From Devosia nanyangense (lineage in GTDB: Bacteria > Pseudomonadota > Alphaproteobacteria > Rhizobiales > Devosiaceae), in NCBI GenBank assembly GCA_016213505.1, contig JACRAF010000002.1:1-64000 (forward strand): a DNA stretch of 64,000 nt, read 5' to 3'. Of this stretch, positions 48,390 through 58,133 are shown in pieces (the stretch's first letter is position 1; the number at the start of each line of letters is the position of its first letter). The notes beneath the pieces are model-generated. The model was not told where the DNA came from. It saw nothing but the letters and a program-made list of their open reading frames with translations, and searched no databases. The translations under genes were made by a program, and so were the position numbers.

Positions 48390-49100
48390 ATGCCCCCCTT
48401 CACTCCGAGCTGGATCGCCAAAGCCGCCGCCGTCGCCGTGCTCGTGCCGATGATCGGGCTGGGGCTGTGGAGTTTTGGCGGCAGCGCCGAGGAAGCGCCG
48501 GTGACGATCCCGGCGCCGGCCGTCGACCTGCCGCAGACCGGCACCGCGACCGCGGTGTTCGCGGGCGGCTGCTTCTGGGGCGTCCAGGGCGTCTTCCAGC
48601 ACGTCAAGGGCGTCAAGAACGCCGTCTCCGGCTACGCCGGCGGGTCCGAGGCGAACGCCCATTACGAGCTGGTCGGCAGCGGCCAGACCGGCCACGCGGA
48701 GGCGGTCGAGATCACCTACGATCCGGGCGTCGTCAGCTACGGGCAGCTGCTGCAGATCTACTTCTCGGTGGCCCACAACCCGACCCAGCTCAACTACCAG
48801 GGCCCGGACCACGGCACCCAGTACCGCTCGACGATCTTCGTGTCCTCGGACGACCAAGCCACCGTGGCCAAGGCCTATATCGCCCAGCTCGACGCGGCGA
48901 AGGCCTATCCCGCGCCGATCGTCACCACGATCGAAAAGCTCCAGGGTTTTTATGCCGCCGAGCAGTATCATCAGGATTTCCTGACGCTGAACCCGACCTA
49001 CCCGTACATCGTCTTCAACGACATCCCCAAGGTCGAGGCGCTGAAGGCGATCTTCCCGAGCGAGTACTCGGAGCAGCCGGTGCTGGTGGGACAGCTTTAG
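48390..49100 (+). CDS. msrA: Exported/membrane-anchored peptide methionine sulfoxide reductase A
   Basis: A 236-residue MsrA that reduces methionine-S-sulfoxide in proteins. The catalytic motif is GGCFWGVQ with Cys61. Conserved GYAGG, TGHAEAVEITYDP, FFSVAHNPTQLNYQGPDHGTQYRS-type blocks and the YHQDF motif are present. An N-terminal hydrophobic segment at about residues 9-29 predicts export or a membrane anchor, so repair takes place in the periplasm. The ATG at 48390 has GAGGAGAG upstream; longer frames upstream are unsupported. Confidence 0.93.
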   Translation: MPPFTPSWIAKAAAVAVLVPMIGLGLWSFGGSAEEAPVTIPAPAVDLPQTGTATAVFAGGCFWGVQGVFQHVKGVKNAVSGYAGGSEANAHYELVGSGQTGHAEAVEITYDPGVVSYGQLLQIYFSVAHNPTQLNYQGPDHGTQYRSTIFVSSDDQATVAKAYIAQLDAAKAYPAPIVTTIEKLQGFYAAEQYHQDFLTLNPTYPYIVFNDIPKVEALKAIFPSEYSEQPVLVGQL

Positions 49101-49111
49101 GAAGAGCTATC

Positions 49112-49140
49112 TGTCTCCGTCGCGTAACGTAACGGAGACA
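49112..49140. promoter_or_regulatory. Inverted repeat that covers the ribosome site of the UDG-like gene
   Basis: TGTCTCCGT (49112-49120) and ACGGAGACA (49132-49140) are perfect 9-bp complements with an 11-base loop. The right arm contains the GGAG Shine-Dalgarno of the GTG at 49143, so the hairpin would hide it in RNA. It could also be a DNA operator or a weak terminator of msrA (no T-tract). Confidence 0.5.
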
Positions 49141-49142
49141 TC

Positions 49143-49783
49143 GTGGACCAGTCGTTCGCTGAGACTCTGCGGCAGAGAATTGTCGGGGAGTATGCTGCTC
49201 AGGGCTACAAGCGAGGGTGGCGGTTGCTGTACAGCCCCGCTTCCGTCATCGACGACGCTGACGTCGCGTTCATTGGTTTGAATCCAGGCGGGGACATTGG
49301 CGATCAGTCACATGCTGAGTTCGCAATGCCCCATGGCAGCGCTTACACCCACGAGAGTTGGAAGGGCAGGCCCGTCGGCGAGGAGGGTCTTCAACGCCAA
49401 GTCAGACACCTCTTCGATCGCTTGGAATGCCCCGCGGAGGACGTGCTCGCGGGAAACCTCGTGCCATTTCGGTCATCCAACTGGGGAAGCCTCGAACACC
49501 GAGGAACCGCAGTAACATTTGGCACGGAGCTGTGGCGCGACATCCTTGATCATGCGAGGCCGCGAATAATCGTGGCCATGGGCACCGTGGCCGCAATGCA
49601 CGTCCGACAACTGCTTGACGTGCGTGAAGTGGAGCAGGTTCGCGTGAACTGGGGACCTGTGACTGGAACCAGAGGGGTCGCGGGCGGTATCACCTTTGTT
49701 GGCCTGCCGCACCTTTCCCGGTTTCCCTTGTTCGGACGACCCGAGTCACAGGCCTCGCTCGATTGGCTGTTTCGAACCTCTGC

Positions 49784-49787
<4 letters not shown>
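49143..49787 (+). CDS. Uracil-DNA-glycosylase-superfamily protein
   Basis: A 214-residue protein with the two motifs of the UDG fold: FIGLNPGGDI (residues 43-52 region) as the water-activating loop, and GLPHLSRFPLFGR near the end as the HPS-type loop that inserts in DNA. The central IIVAMGTVAAMHV strand is also typical. It differs from Ung, MUG and the Fe-S UDGs (no cysteine cluster), so activity and substrate are unknown. GC is a little lower than its neighbours. It starts at GTG with GGAGACATC upstream. Its stop overlaps the stop of gpx1 on the other strand. Confidence 0.75.
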
Positions 49788-50263
<476 letters not shown>

Positions 50264-50372
50264 GAAAACCTGGGCACGAGGAACGGGGCGTCACCGGGAT
50301 AACGCACCTCGCGCCCCGACAATCCCATGATCGGGATAACGATTTGGTGCGCCGGGGCGACGCGACCCTCGC

Positions 50373-50499
50373 CTAGAGCACTTCACCTTCCGATGGAATC
50401 GGAACGCGCGCTCTGTGTCTTTGATTTGTCGCGTTTCCGAACCGGAAGACCGCTTCGCATCCCCGCGTTCGCAGGGACATGCTTTTCCGGGAAACGCTC
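50373..50499. repeat. Intergenic repeat, copy A
   Basis: It starts CTAGAGCACTTCAC and includes TTCCGATGGAATCGGAA (a palindrome), GCGTTTCCGAACCGGAA and TTTTCCGGGAAACGCTCC. Copy B at 51018-51123 repeats nearly all of it, but lacks an internal stretch of about 20 bases near 50460. The repeat runs up to the stop codon of gpx copy 2. Confidence 0.85.
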
Positions 50500-50976
50500 C
50501 TAGAGCAACGCCTCGATGTCCGAGGCGATGGCAGACGGCGGGAACTTGTCGCCGTAACGGTGGACGGGGCGGCCGTCGCGGCCGACGAGGAATTTCGCAA
50601 AATTCCACTCGACGTCTCGGTTGCCGGAACCGGGCGTCTCGCGCTTCAGCCATTTGTAGAGCGGGTCGGCACCGGGGCCGTTGACCTCGATCTTGCCGAA
50701 CATGGGGAAATCGACGGCGAAGTTGACGGTGCAAAATTCTGCGATCTCGGCCGCGGTGCCCGGCTCCTGGCCGCTGAACTGGTTGCAGGGAAAGCCCATG
50801 ACGACGAGCCCGCGCGGGCCGTAGGTCCGGTACAGCGCCTCGAGGCCCTCGTACTGCGGGGTGTTGCCGCAGTGAGAGGCGACATTGACGACGAGCGCGA
50901 CCTTGCCGGCGAAATCGGACAGGGGCTCGGGGCCGCCGAGCAGGCGGGTGGCGGCGAAATCGGAGAGGATGGGCAT
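50500..50976 (-). CDS. Glutathione peroxidase family protein (copy 2)
   Basis: A 158-residue paralog of copy 1 with peroxidatic Cys36 in NVASHCGNTPQY, GFPCNQFSGQE and VEWNFAKFLV. The ATG at 50976 aligns with the start of copy 1 (MPxLSDF-ATRLLG); an in-frame start at 51018 lies inside repeat B and is unlikely. It is flanked on both sides by copies of the same intergenic repeat. Confidence 0.93.
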   Translation of the reverse strand: MPILSDFAATRLLGGPEPLSDFAGKVALVVNVASHCGNTPQYEGLEALYRTYGPRGLVVMGFPCNQFSGQEPGTAAEIAEFCTVNFAVDFPMFGKIEVNGPGADPLYKWLKRETPGSGNRDVEWNFAKFLVGRDGRPVHRYGDKFPPSAIASDIEALL

Positions 50977-51017
50977 GAGGGTCTCTGGGCGGGAAGTGAA
51001 CGGAGCGACCCATAGCA

Positions 51018-51123
51018 CTAGAGCACTTCACGTTCCGATGGAATCGGAACGCGTGCTCTATGTCTTTGATTTGTTGCGTTTCCGAACCGGAAAACCGCTT
51101 CGCACTTTTCCTGGAAACGCTCC
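51018..51123. repeat. Intergenic repeat, copy B
   Basis: CTAGAGCACTTCACGTTCCG opens a stretch that matches copy A with few changes, including the TTCCGATGGAATCGGAA palindrome and the TTTCCGAACCGGAA block, ending CTGGAAACGCTCCAGG. Together with copy A it brackets the second glutathione peroxidase gene, which could have served for duplication or could allow its loss by recombination. Confidence 0.85.
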
Positions 51124-51186
51124 AGGCGTCACTCCCGCGAAGGCGGGACGTGGGTCAGCGCCATCTGTTGTGTTCGTGGCGGCGAA

Positions 51187-51235
51187 CCCCTCATCCGCCC
51201 TTCGGGCCCCTTCTCCCTCAAGGGGGAGAAGGGGG
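51187..51235. repeat. REP-like palindrome of the PDH-linker family, intergenic
   Basis: CCCCTCATCC followed by CCCCTTCTCCC (51207-51217) and GGGAGAAGGGG (51224-51234). This has the same style as the palindromes inside pdhB and pdhC but lies between genes, the usual place for this class of repeat. Confidence 0.7.
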
Positions 51236-51267
51236 TGCGAGCGGCCCCCTTGGCGGCTGCCTGCCGA

Positions 51268-51453
51268 TCAGTCCTGTCGGGGTTCCCGCTTGTGCGCGTC
51301 GACGATCTTCTGCGCGATCGTCTTTTCGGCCGCCGACTTGGTCTTCTCGGCCTTCGTCCGGCCGAACTTCACCCGGTTTTCGGCGGCGGCCGCGTCCTTT
51401 TGGGTGCGGGCTTTGGCCTTGCGGGCTTTGGCGAGCGAGACGATGTCGGCCAT
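51268..51453 (-). CDS. DUF4169 family small protein
   Basis: A 61-residue basic protein with the family pattern MADIVSLAKARKAKAR at the start, then ENRVKFGRTKAEK and a helical tail. DUF4169 proteins are short, alanine- and lysine-rich, restricted largely to alphaproteobacteria, and of unknown function. It lies 18 bp downstream of the tetR-type gene on the same strand. Confidence 0.85.
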   Translation of the reverse strand: MADIVSLAKARKAKARTQKDAAAAENRVKFGRTKAEKTKSAAEKTIAQKIVDAHKREPRQD

Positions 51454-51471
51454 GAGCGTCTCCGGGGCCTC

Positions 51472-52098
51472 CTATTGTGCAGCCGTCTGCCCCGCGGTCA
51501 ACAGCACGATGAGCGCGCCCACCAGAGCGTCGGTTCCGTGCGCCAGCGGGTCGTCCACGGAGTCGGCAAGGGCCACCATGGTGAGGAGGCCGATGCCGGC
51601 CATGTGAACGGCGACCGCCAGTCGACGCGGGTTCTCGCCGCGGCAGAACGCGGAGTCGGCGGCGAGCCTGGCCTCGAGTGCAGCATACATCGCAGAGGTT
51701 GTCTGGTGGATTGGAACGAGGATCTCAGCGTCGGCCTCAGGGTCGGCGAGCGATGCACGCTCGTCGAACTGCGGAGCCAGGTAGAGCATCCGGAAGCTCC
51801 CCAGATCGGCGAGATGGTGTGCGACCAGCGCCCGGATACACCGCTCGATTGCTTCGGGCGCCGTGCGGGCCAAAGCAACGGCCCGGATGATGGTATCAGC
51901 CTCGGCCTTCAATGCAGGCAGCGAGGAGTCGCGGATCAACTCCCACTTGCTGGGATACCAGTAGATGATCGCCTGTTTGGAGACGCCGAGCGCAGCGGCC
52001 AGCGCCTGGAAGGTCAACGCCCCCGCCCCGCGATCGGCCACGACGCGCCGGGCATGTTCGACGATCGCCTCACGTGTCACTCGGCGCCGTCCGGCCAC
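51472..52098 (-). CDS. TetR/AcrR family transcriptional regulator
   Basis: A 208-residue repressor. The N-terminal helix-turn-helix reads ALTFQALAAALGVSKQAIIYWYPSKWELI, and the rest is an all-alpha ligand domain. Divergent from the GST-like gene, with two palindromic operators in the shared 69-bp promoter region (52109-52154). It is thus likely to repress both itself and the GST gene until an electrophilic or hydrophobic ligand is bound. Confidence 0.92.
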   Translation of the reverse strand: MAGRRRVTREAIVEHARRVVADRGAGALTFQALAAALGVSKQAIIYWYPSKWELIRDSSLPALKAEADTIIRAVALARTAPEAIERCIRALVAHHLADLGSFRMLYLAPQFDERASLADPEADAEILVPIHQTTSAMYAALEARLAADSAFCRGENPRRLAVAVHMAGIGLLTMVALADSVDDPLAHGTDALVGALIVLLTAGQTAAQ

Positions 52099-52108
52099 AT
52101 TTGCCTCC

Positions 52109-52154
52109 TTGACAACTTACCACCGGTAAGTATGGTAACTTACCAGTGGTAAGC
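52109..52154 (+). promoter_or_regulatory. Promoter with two TetR-type operators for the GST-like gene
   Basis: TTGACA (52109-52114) and TATGGT (52131-52136) form a -35/-10 pair 16 bp apart. The spacer holds the palindrome ACTTACCACCGGTAAGT (52115-52131). A second, ACTTACCAGTGGTAAGC (52138-52154), lies 23 bp on. Between them GGTAACTTACC makes a third half-match. A repressor bound at either would block the promoter. Confidence 0.75.
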
Positions 52155-52167
52155 AAGAGGTGTAAGG

Positions 52168-52887
52168 ATGACCGCGCTCACCGTCTTCACCTTCTCGGGG
52201 GACTGGGGCCTGCCCTCCACCGGCCCTTTCGCGCTCAAGCTGATCAAGTGGCTCGAACTCGCCGGCATCCCCTATCGCCAGGCGATCGAGAACAGTCCGG
52301 GAAAAGGCCCCAAGGGCAAGAACCCGTGGATCGAACTCGACGGCGAGCGCATCGGCGACACCGAGATCATCATCGGACTCCTGGCCAAGCGGAGCGGCTT
52401 CGACATCGAGGCGGAGCTGTCGCCGGAGCAGAAGGCGTTGTCGCACGCCGTCCGCCGCATGCTGGAAGAGCATTTCCACCAGGTGCTGGAATGGGAGCTG
52501 TTCGCGCATGCCAACGGCGCGGCCTATATCCGCGACCTGGCCGCAACGATGGTTCCCAGGCCGCTCGCCGGGACCGCGGCATCGGTCTACTCGCGGCGCT
52601 TCCACAAGCAGCTCCACGCCCGCGGCATCGCCCGCCACAGCGACGAGATCATCGCCGCAAAAGGCAAGGCGGATGTGGATGCAGTCGAAGCGCTGCTGGG
52701 CGAGAAGCTGTTTCTCGTTGCGGATCGTCCGAGCATGGCCGACGTCACAGCCTATGGGCTGCTGATGCCGATGGCCAAATGGCCGATGCGGACTCCGGTC
52801 GCCGACGACATCAAGCGTCGGCCACGGCTGCTGGCCTGGCTGGACCGAATTTCGGATTCCAGGGCGGAGCAGCGGCTGGCGGCCTAA
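52168..52887 (+). CDS. Glutathione S-transferase family protein
   Basis: A 239-residue GST-fold protein. The N-terminal thioredoxin-like part reads VFTFSGDWGLPSTGPFALKLIKWLELAGIPY, followed by GKNPWIELDGERIGDTEIII, where DTE-I replaces the common glutathione-binding ES. The C-terminal helical part has RPSMADVTAYGLL. It resembles the metaxin/failed-axon-connection-like GST group, not the classic theta or beta class. Controlled by the divergent TetR-type gene, it is probably a detoxification gene. Confidence 0.85.
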   Translation: MTALTVFTFSGDWGLPSTGPFALKLIKWLELAGIPYRQAIENSPGKGPKGKNPWIELDGERIGDTEIIIGLLAKRSGFDIEAELSPEQKALSHAVRRMLEEHFHQVLEWELFAHANGAAYIRDLAATMVPRPLAGTAASVYSRRFHKQLHARGIARHSDEIIAAKGKADVDAVEALLGEKLFLVADRPSMADVTAYGLLMPMAKWPMRTPVADDIKRRPRLLAWLDRISDSRAEQRLAA

Positions 52888-53393
52888 GCCGTTGGACGCC
52901 GCAGCGCGAGGTAGACGCTGTGGCACCATTCCTCGCCGAGAAGGAACGTGTTCTCTGCCCGTCCGGTCTCCGTAAAGCCCAGCCGGTCGAGGACTTTCAG
53001 GGATGCCGCGTTGCGCGGATCGACGTCGGCGGTGAGCGTCGTCTGGTCGAGGGCGCCGAAGGCATAGGCGATGAACGCAGCCGACGCCTCCTGCGCGAAC
53101 CCCTGCCCCCAGCAATCCGGGTGGAGCGCGAAGCCGAACTCCGGCAGCCGGCCGGCGCCGACGAAGCCGATGACGCGGCCCTCGTGCTCGATGACGAAAT
53201 CCTCGCCGCCGGCGGCGTTGCGGGCGATCATGTTGGCGAGCCAGCCCTCGGTGACCGCGCGATCGGCATGCGGCAGGGTCGACCAGTAGCGCATCACCGC
53301 GGGCAGCGACATGATCGCGAACATCGCGTCGAGATCATCCGGGCGGGGCAGCCGGAGGTGCAGGCGGGCGGTGCGGATGTCGCGGTGGGTCAT
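52884..53393 (-). CDS. GNAT acetyltransferase (RimJ/RimL type)
   Basis: A 169-residue acetyltransferase with the RimJ/RimL-like pattern: TARLHLRLPRPDDLDAMFAI, the acetyl-CoA block LHPDCWGQGFAQEA and DPRNAASLKVLDRLGF. Substrate is unknown. The ATG at 53393 opens directly at the domain. Its TAG overlaps the TAA of the convergent GST gene. The frame extends upstream through the VOC gene, but that part is antisense. Confidence 0.88.
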   Translation of the reverse strand: MTHRDIRTARLHLRLPRPDDLDAMFAIMSLPAVMRYWSTLPHADRAVTEGWLANMIARNAAGGEDFVIEHEGRVIGFVGAGRLPEFGFALHPDCWGQGFAQEASAAFIAYAFGALDQTTLTADVDPRNAASLKVLDRLGFTETGRAENTFLLGEEWCHSVYLALRRPTA

Positions 53394-53489
53394 CCGCCGG
53401 TGTCTGGGCGAGCCGGGCGGCTGGGTCAACCCCGTCGCTTTCGGCGGGAGACGATCCGTGCGAAGCTGGGCGATATTTTGGGGGATTTC

Positions 53490-53885
53490 ATGCCGAAGAT
53501 GTCGCTCGACCACGTCTCGTTGCTCGTCCGCAGCCTCGAGGCCAGCACGACGTTTTATAGCGAAGTGCTCGGCTTCACGCCGATCCATAACGGCACCAAC
53601 CAGCCCAGCATCCGCTGGTTCGGTATCGGCGGCATTACGGCCCTGCACATCACCGAGGCCGATTTCGGCGACACCAAGGTCAAGAAGCAGACCCATTTCG
53701 CCGTGCATGTCGAGGACTTCGACGGCTTCGTCGCCGACCTGCGGAAGAAGGGCGTGAAGTTTTGGAGCTGGGCTGAGAAGACCGGCGAGGTCACCGGCCG
53801 GCCCGACGGGTTCCGGCAGATTTATTTGGCGGACCCGGATGGGTATTGGATCGAGGTGAACGACCACACGCGGGAGGTGGCGTAG
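53490..53885 (+). CDS. VOC (glyoxalase/bleomycin-resistance) family protein
   Basis: A 131-residue VOC-fold protein with paired beta-alpha-beta-beta-beta modules: SLDHVSLLVRSLEASTTFYSEVLGF and HFAVHVEDFDGFVADLRKKGVKF, ending YLADPDGYWIEVND. Likely metal ligands are His8 and Glu at the end. Substrate unknown. The ATG at 53490 has GGGGGA upstream; the long open frame before it runs through other genes and is not coding. Confidence 0.88.
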   Translation: MPKMSLDHVSLLVRSLEASTTFYSEVLGFTPIHNGTNQPSIRWFGIGGITALHITEADFGDTKVKKQTHFAVHVEDFDGFVADLRKKGVKFWSWAEKTGEVTGRPDGFRQIYLADPDGYWIEVNDHTREVA

Positions 53886-53892
53886 GGCTGCT

Positions 53893-53970
53893 ATGGTCCG
53901 ATTCTACGACGGTGAGGAGTTCGTTCGTGCGGCGGAAACCGCTGAAGGATGGTCAGCTTGGCTGAGATGA
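53893..53970 (+). CDS. Short leader ORF coupled to the next gene
   Basis: A 25-codon frame reads MVRFYDGEEFVRAAETAEGW and ends ATGA exactly on the ATG at 53967 of the following gene. Such an overlap is how translational coupling usually looks. It has a fair GTAGGG site. It may be a leader peptide, or simply a chance frame. Confidence 0.3.
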   Translation: MVRFYDGEEFVRAAETAEGWSAWLR

Positions 53971-54926
53971 GATTGGACGAGTACTTCGAAAACGTCATAG
54001 CGGCAGCCGGAACCATTCTTGGTAGCAAGAAGCCGTCGGTCGCGCCGCCAGAACCGCCTTCGGTCAAGACGGTCCTCTGGGATAGGTCGCTCTACGACGT
54101 AATCCCTTACGATCTAGAACGAGACCTCAAGTGGTTGGAGACGCTGAAGTTTGGTCAGATCGTTTTCGACGGTCATTGTCCTCACTGCGGCAAAGACACG
54201 ACCTTTCGCAGCATGACCGATCAAAATATCGAGGTCGTGGCGGGCCTCAAGGCGCGGCCGGTCAGCCAGACCTGGGCGAAGAAACAGGCTACAGCCCTGA
54301 CGCTCGACAAGCATCAATTTGCCAGGCACCTCGTATGTCAGCGCAACGGCCACCTTTTGAGTTACGTCTTCATCCAAGGACCATGGGCGGTGGTGAAGAT
54401 CGGCCAATATCCCAGCATCGAGGATCTAGCTGCGGGGCAATTAGAGCGTTACCGAAAGACTTTGGAGCCGGCTTACTTCAAGGAGCTTCACAGAGCCAAC
54501 GGACTATTCGCTCATGGGGTGGGTATTGGGGCTTTTGTGTACCTTCGGCGAATCTTCGAGCGATTGATCGAAAAACACCGAACACGAATTGATCCGGATC
54601 ACCGACTTTTTGCGAATTTCGATGGTATTCGCATGGAGGACAAGATCGCTCTCCTCAAAGAGGAACTGCCGGAAACAGTAGTAAAGAATCGGGTTGCTTA
54701 TTCAATCTTGTCCAAGGGGCTACACAGCCTGAGCGAAGACGAGTGCCGCACTTACTTTCCGGCCGTGCGAGCGGCAATCGTCTTGATGCTTGAACAGGAT
54801 TACGAGGCTGAGCAAAAGCGCATAGCGGACAAGGCTGCGGAAGACGAAATTGCAGCATTAAATGCGAAACTGGGCGGACGAACTGGGGGTAACGAAAGCG
54901 AAACCCCGAAAGAGTCAGAAGGTTAG
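53967..54926 (+). CDS. Unrecognised protein with a zinc-ribbon-like motif, accessory
   Basis: A 319-residue soluble protein from the ATG at 53967, or 325 from an ATG at 53949 that has no spacing for its GAAGG. A probable zinc ribbon is formed by HCPHCGKDTTF and HLVCQRNGHLLSY (Cys71, Cys74, Cys124, His129). The middle is mixed; the C-terminal third is helical and highly charged (EQDYEAEQKRIADKAAEDEIAALNAKL), with a region RNRVAYSILSKGLHSLSEDECRTYF that recalls DUF4145-type C-termini. GC content is visibly lower than in flanking genes, which suggests import. No function can be assigned. Confidence 0.7.
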   Translation: MRLDEYFENVIAAAGTILGSKKPSVAPPEPPSVKTVLWDRSLYDVIPYDLERDLKWLETLKFGQIVFDGHCPHCGKDTTFRSMTDQNIEVVAGLKARPVSQTWAKKQATALTLDKHQFARHLVCQRNGHLLSYVFIQGPWAVVKIGQYPSIEDLAAGQLERYRKTLEPAYFKELHRANGLFAHGVGIGAFVYLRRIFERLIEKHRTRIDPDHRLFANFDGIRMEDKIALLKEELPETVVKNRVAYSILSKGLHSLSEDECRTYFPAVRAAIVLMLEQDYEAEQKRIADKAAEDEIAALNAKLGGRTGGNESETPKESEG

Positions 54927-54957
54927 CGCAGCGCCGGATGTGAGATACGGGGCTGCC

Positions 54958-56592
<1,635 letters not shown>

Positions 56593-56656
56593 TCACCTTA
56601 TGGGGGCGTGATCATGATTCGGAAGGGTCTTGCCGCTGCGCCCACAGGGGTAAGTC

Positions 56657-56692
56657 CTAAAAACAAAAGAAGGGGATGTTGCCATCCCCTTC
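56657..56692 (-). terminator. Rho-independent terminator of secG
   Basis: A perfect 10-bp stem, GAAGGGGATG / CATCCCCTTC, with a four-base loop (56669-56692) is followed on the minus strand by TTTTGTTTTT. It lies between secG and pyrG, so pyrG must have its own promoter in the remaining 70 bp. Confidence 0.92.
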
Positions 56693-56715
56693 CGGTATGC
56701 CGCGCGGTGAGCGCC

Positions 56716-57180
56716 TTACTGTGCCGGAGCGCTGCTGCTCGTGGGAGCGGCGCTGCTCGAGGACGCCGCGTCGGACGGCGCCGCGGGGGTGACTGGGAGG
56801 GCAAGGCCGGGATCGGTCGCCAGCGCCGAGGAGGCGGTGTCTGCGGCGGGGGCGCTCGAGGTGTCGACGCCCTGCAGCTGGCTCAGCGCATCGAGCACGG
56901 TGGTCGGCTGCGTGCCGGTGGGGACCGTCGCCTGATCGAGGATGACGTCGGTGCCGCGGTTGAGCTGGCTGAGGATGGTCAGCCCGATGGCGGTGGCGAA
57001 GAACAGTGCCGCCAGAATGCCGGTGGTGCGGGTCAGAAGGTTGGCCGAGCCGCGCACCGTCATCAGCCCGCCGGCGTTGCCGCCCATACCCAGGCCACCG
57101 CCTTCCGACCGCTGCAGCAGGATCACGGCGATCAGCGCAAGGACGATCAGCAAATAGGCGACAAGCAGGACATTTTCCAT
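56716..57180 (-). CDS. secG: Preprotein translocase subunit SecG
   Basis: A 154-residue SecG, part of the SecYEG channel. Two membrane segments (about 3-22 and 53-73) flank the conserved cytoplasmic loop LLQRSEGGGLGMGGN. The C-terminal half is a low-complexity Ala/Ser/Pro/Thr tail, much longer than in E. coli, ending SSSAPAQ. SecG followed by pyrG is a frequent order in alphaproteobacteria. Confidence 0.92.
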   Translation of the reverse strand: MENVLLVAYLLIVLALIAVILLQRSEGGGLGMGGNAGGLMTVRGSANLLTRTTGILAALFFATAIGLTILSQLNRGTDVILDQATVPTGTQPTTVLDALSQLQGVDTSSAPAADTASSALATDPGLALPVTPAAPSDAASSSSAAPTSSSAPAQ

Positions 57181-57292
57181 TTACGGACGGCTTTCTGTGG
57201 TCAATCGCGGCGGGTCATACACGCGACATCGCTGAAATGCCAGCCGCTTGCGCCGATATTGCGGCCCGCTGGCGGTTTCTTGGTGATCGCGC

Positions 57293-58048
57293 TCACAGCG
57301 CCCAGATAATGGCGGCAAAGTCGTCCGCCAAGAGGCTGGCGCCGCCGACGAGGCCGCCATTGACGTTCGCGATGGCGAGAATTTCCTTGGCGTTGGCCGG
57401 CTTCAGCGAGCCGCCATAGAGCAGCCGAACCCCCTCACCGCGCTTGCCGAAGCGCGAAATCAGCTGGTCGCGCAGGTTCTTGTGCATCTCGGCGATATCG
57501 GCAGAAGTCGGGGTAAGCCCCGTGCCGATGGCCCACACCGGCTCGTAGGCGATGACGACGTCCTCATCGGCCGCCTGGTCGGGCACCGACCCGGCGAGCT
57601 GGCGGGAGACCACCGCGTCGGCCTTGCCGGCCTCGCGCTCGGCCCGGGTTTCGCCGACGCAGATGATCGGGGTCAGCCCCGAGGCCAGGGCGGCCATCGC
57701 CTTCTGGCGCACCAGATCGTCGGTTTCGCCGTGATCGGCCCGGCGCTCGGAGTGCCCGACGATCACCATCTGCGCCCCGGCATCGGCCAGCATTTGCGCC
57801 GCGATATCGCCGGTGTGGGCGCCGCTGGCGGCCGGATGGCAATCCTGCCCGCCCAGCACGATGCCGGCAGGCGCCGCGATCCGGTTCATCGGATTGATCA
57901 GGGTCGCCGGCGGGCAGATGGCGACGGTGCAGCGCGGCGGCTCGCCGGCGGCCAGACGGCCCGCCAGCTTCTCGACCTCGATCAGCGCCGCCCGAAGGCC
58001 GTTCATCTTCCAGTTTCCCGCGATCAGCGGGGTAATGTTCTGAGGCAC
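57293..58048 (-). CDS. tpiA: Triose-phosphate isomerase
   Basis: A 251-residue TIM-barrel enzyme. Asn-Lys in AGNWKMNG, the electrophile His in VGHSERR, catalytic Glu in [11 protein letters not shown] and the phosphate loop [12 protein letters not shown] are all present. It lies upstream of secG on the same strand and is divergent from the PpiD-type gene. Confidence 0.96.
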   Translation of the reverse strand: MPQNITPLIAGNWKMNGLRAALIEVEKLAGRLAAGEPPRCTVAICPPATLINPMNRIAAPAGIVLGGQDCHPAASGAHTGDIAAQMLADAGAQMVIVGHSERRADHGETDDLVRQKAMAALASGLTPIICVGETRAEREAGKADAVVSRQLAGSVPDQAADEDVVIAYEPVWAIGTGLTPTSADIAEMHKNLRDQLISRFGKRGEGVRLLYGGSLKPANAKEILAIANVNGGLVGGASLLADDFAAIIWAL

Positions 58049-58133
58049 TTGCCGGGACTCCTTGCTCTTGCGCGGCAGGGGAGTTTGCCATAACCCCTCT
58101 TGGCTTCGACGTCACCGCCCGGAACGACTGAAT

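Noticed and set aside
47804..48616. Frames on both strands across the eno-msrA spacer
   Set aside because: Proline/arginine-rich translations with no starts or homology pattern; they look like non-coding GC-rich DNA.
52146..53489. The N-terminal extension of the VOC frame running back through the GST and GNAT genes
   Set aside because: The upstream part is out of frame with the GST gene and antisense to the GNAT gene; only 53490-53885 is VOC-like.
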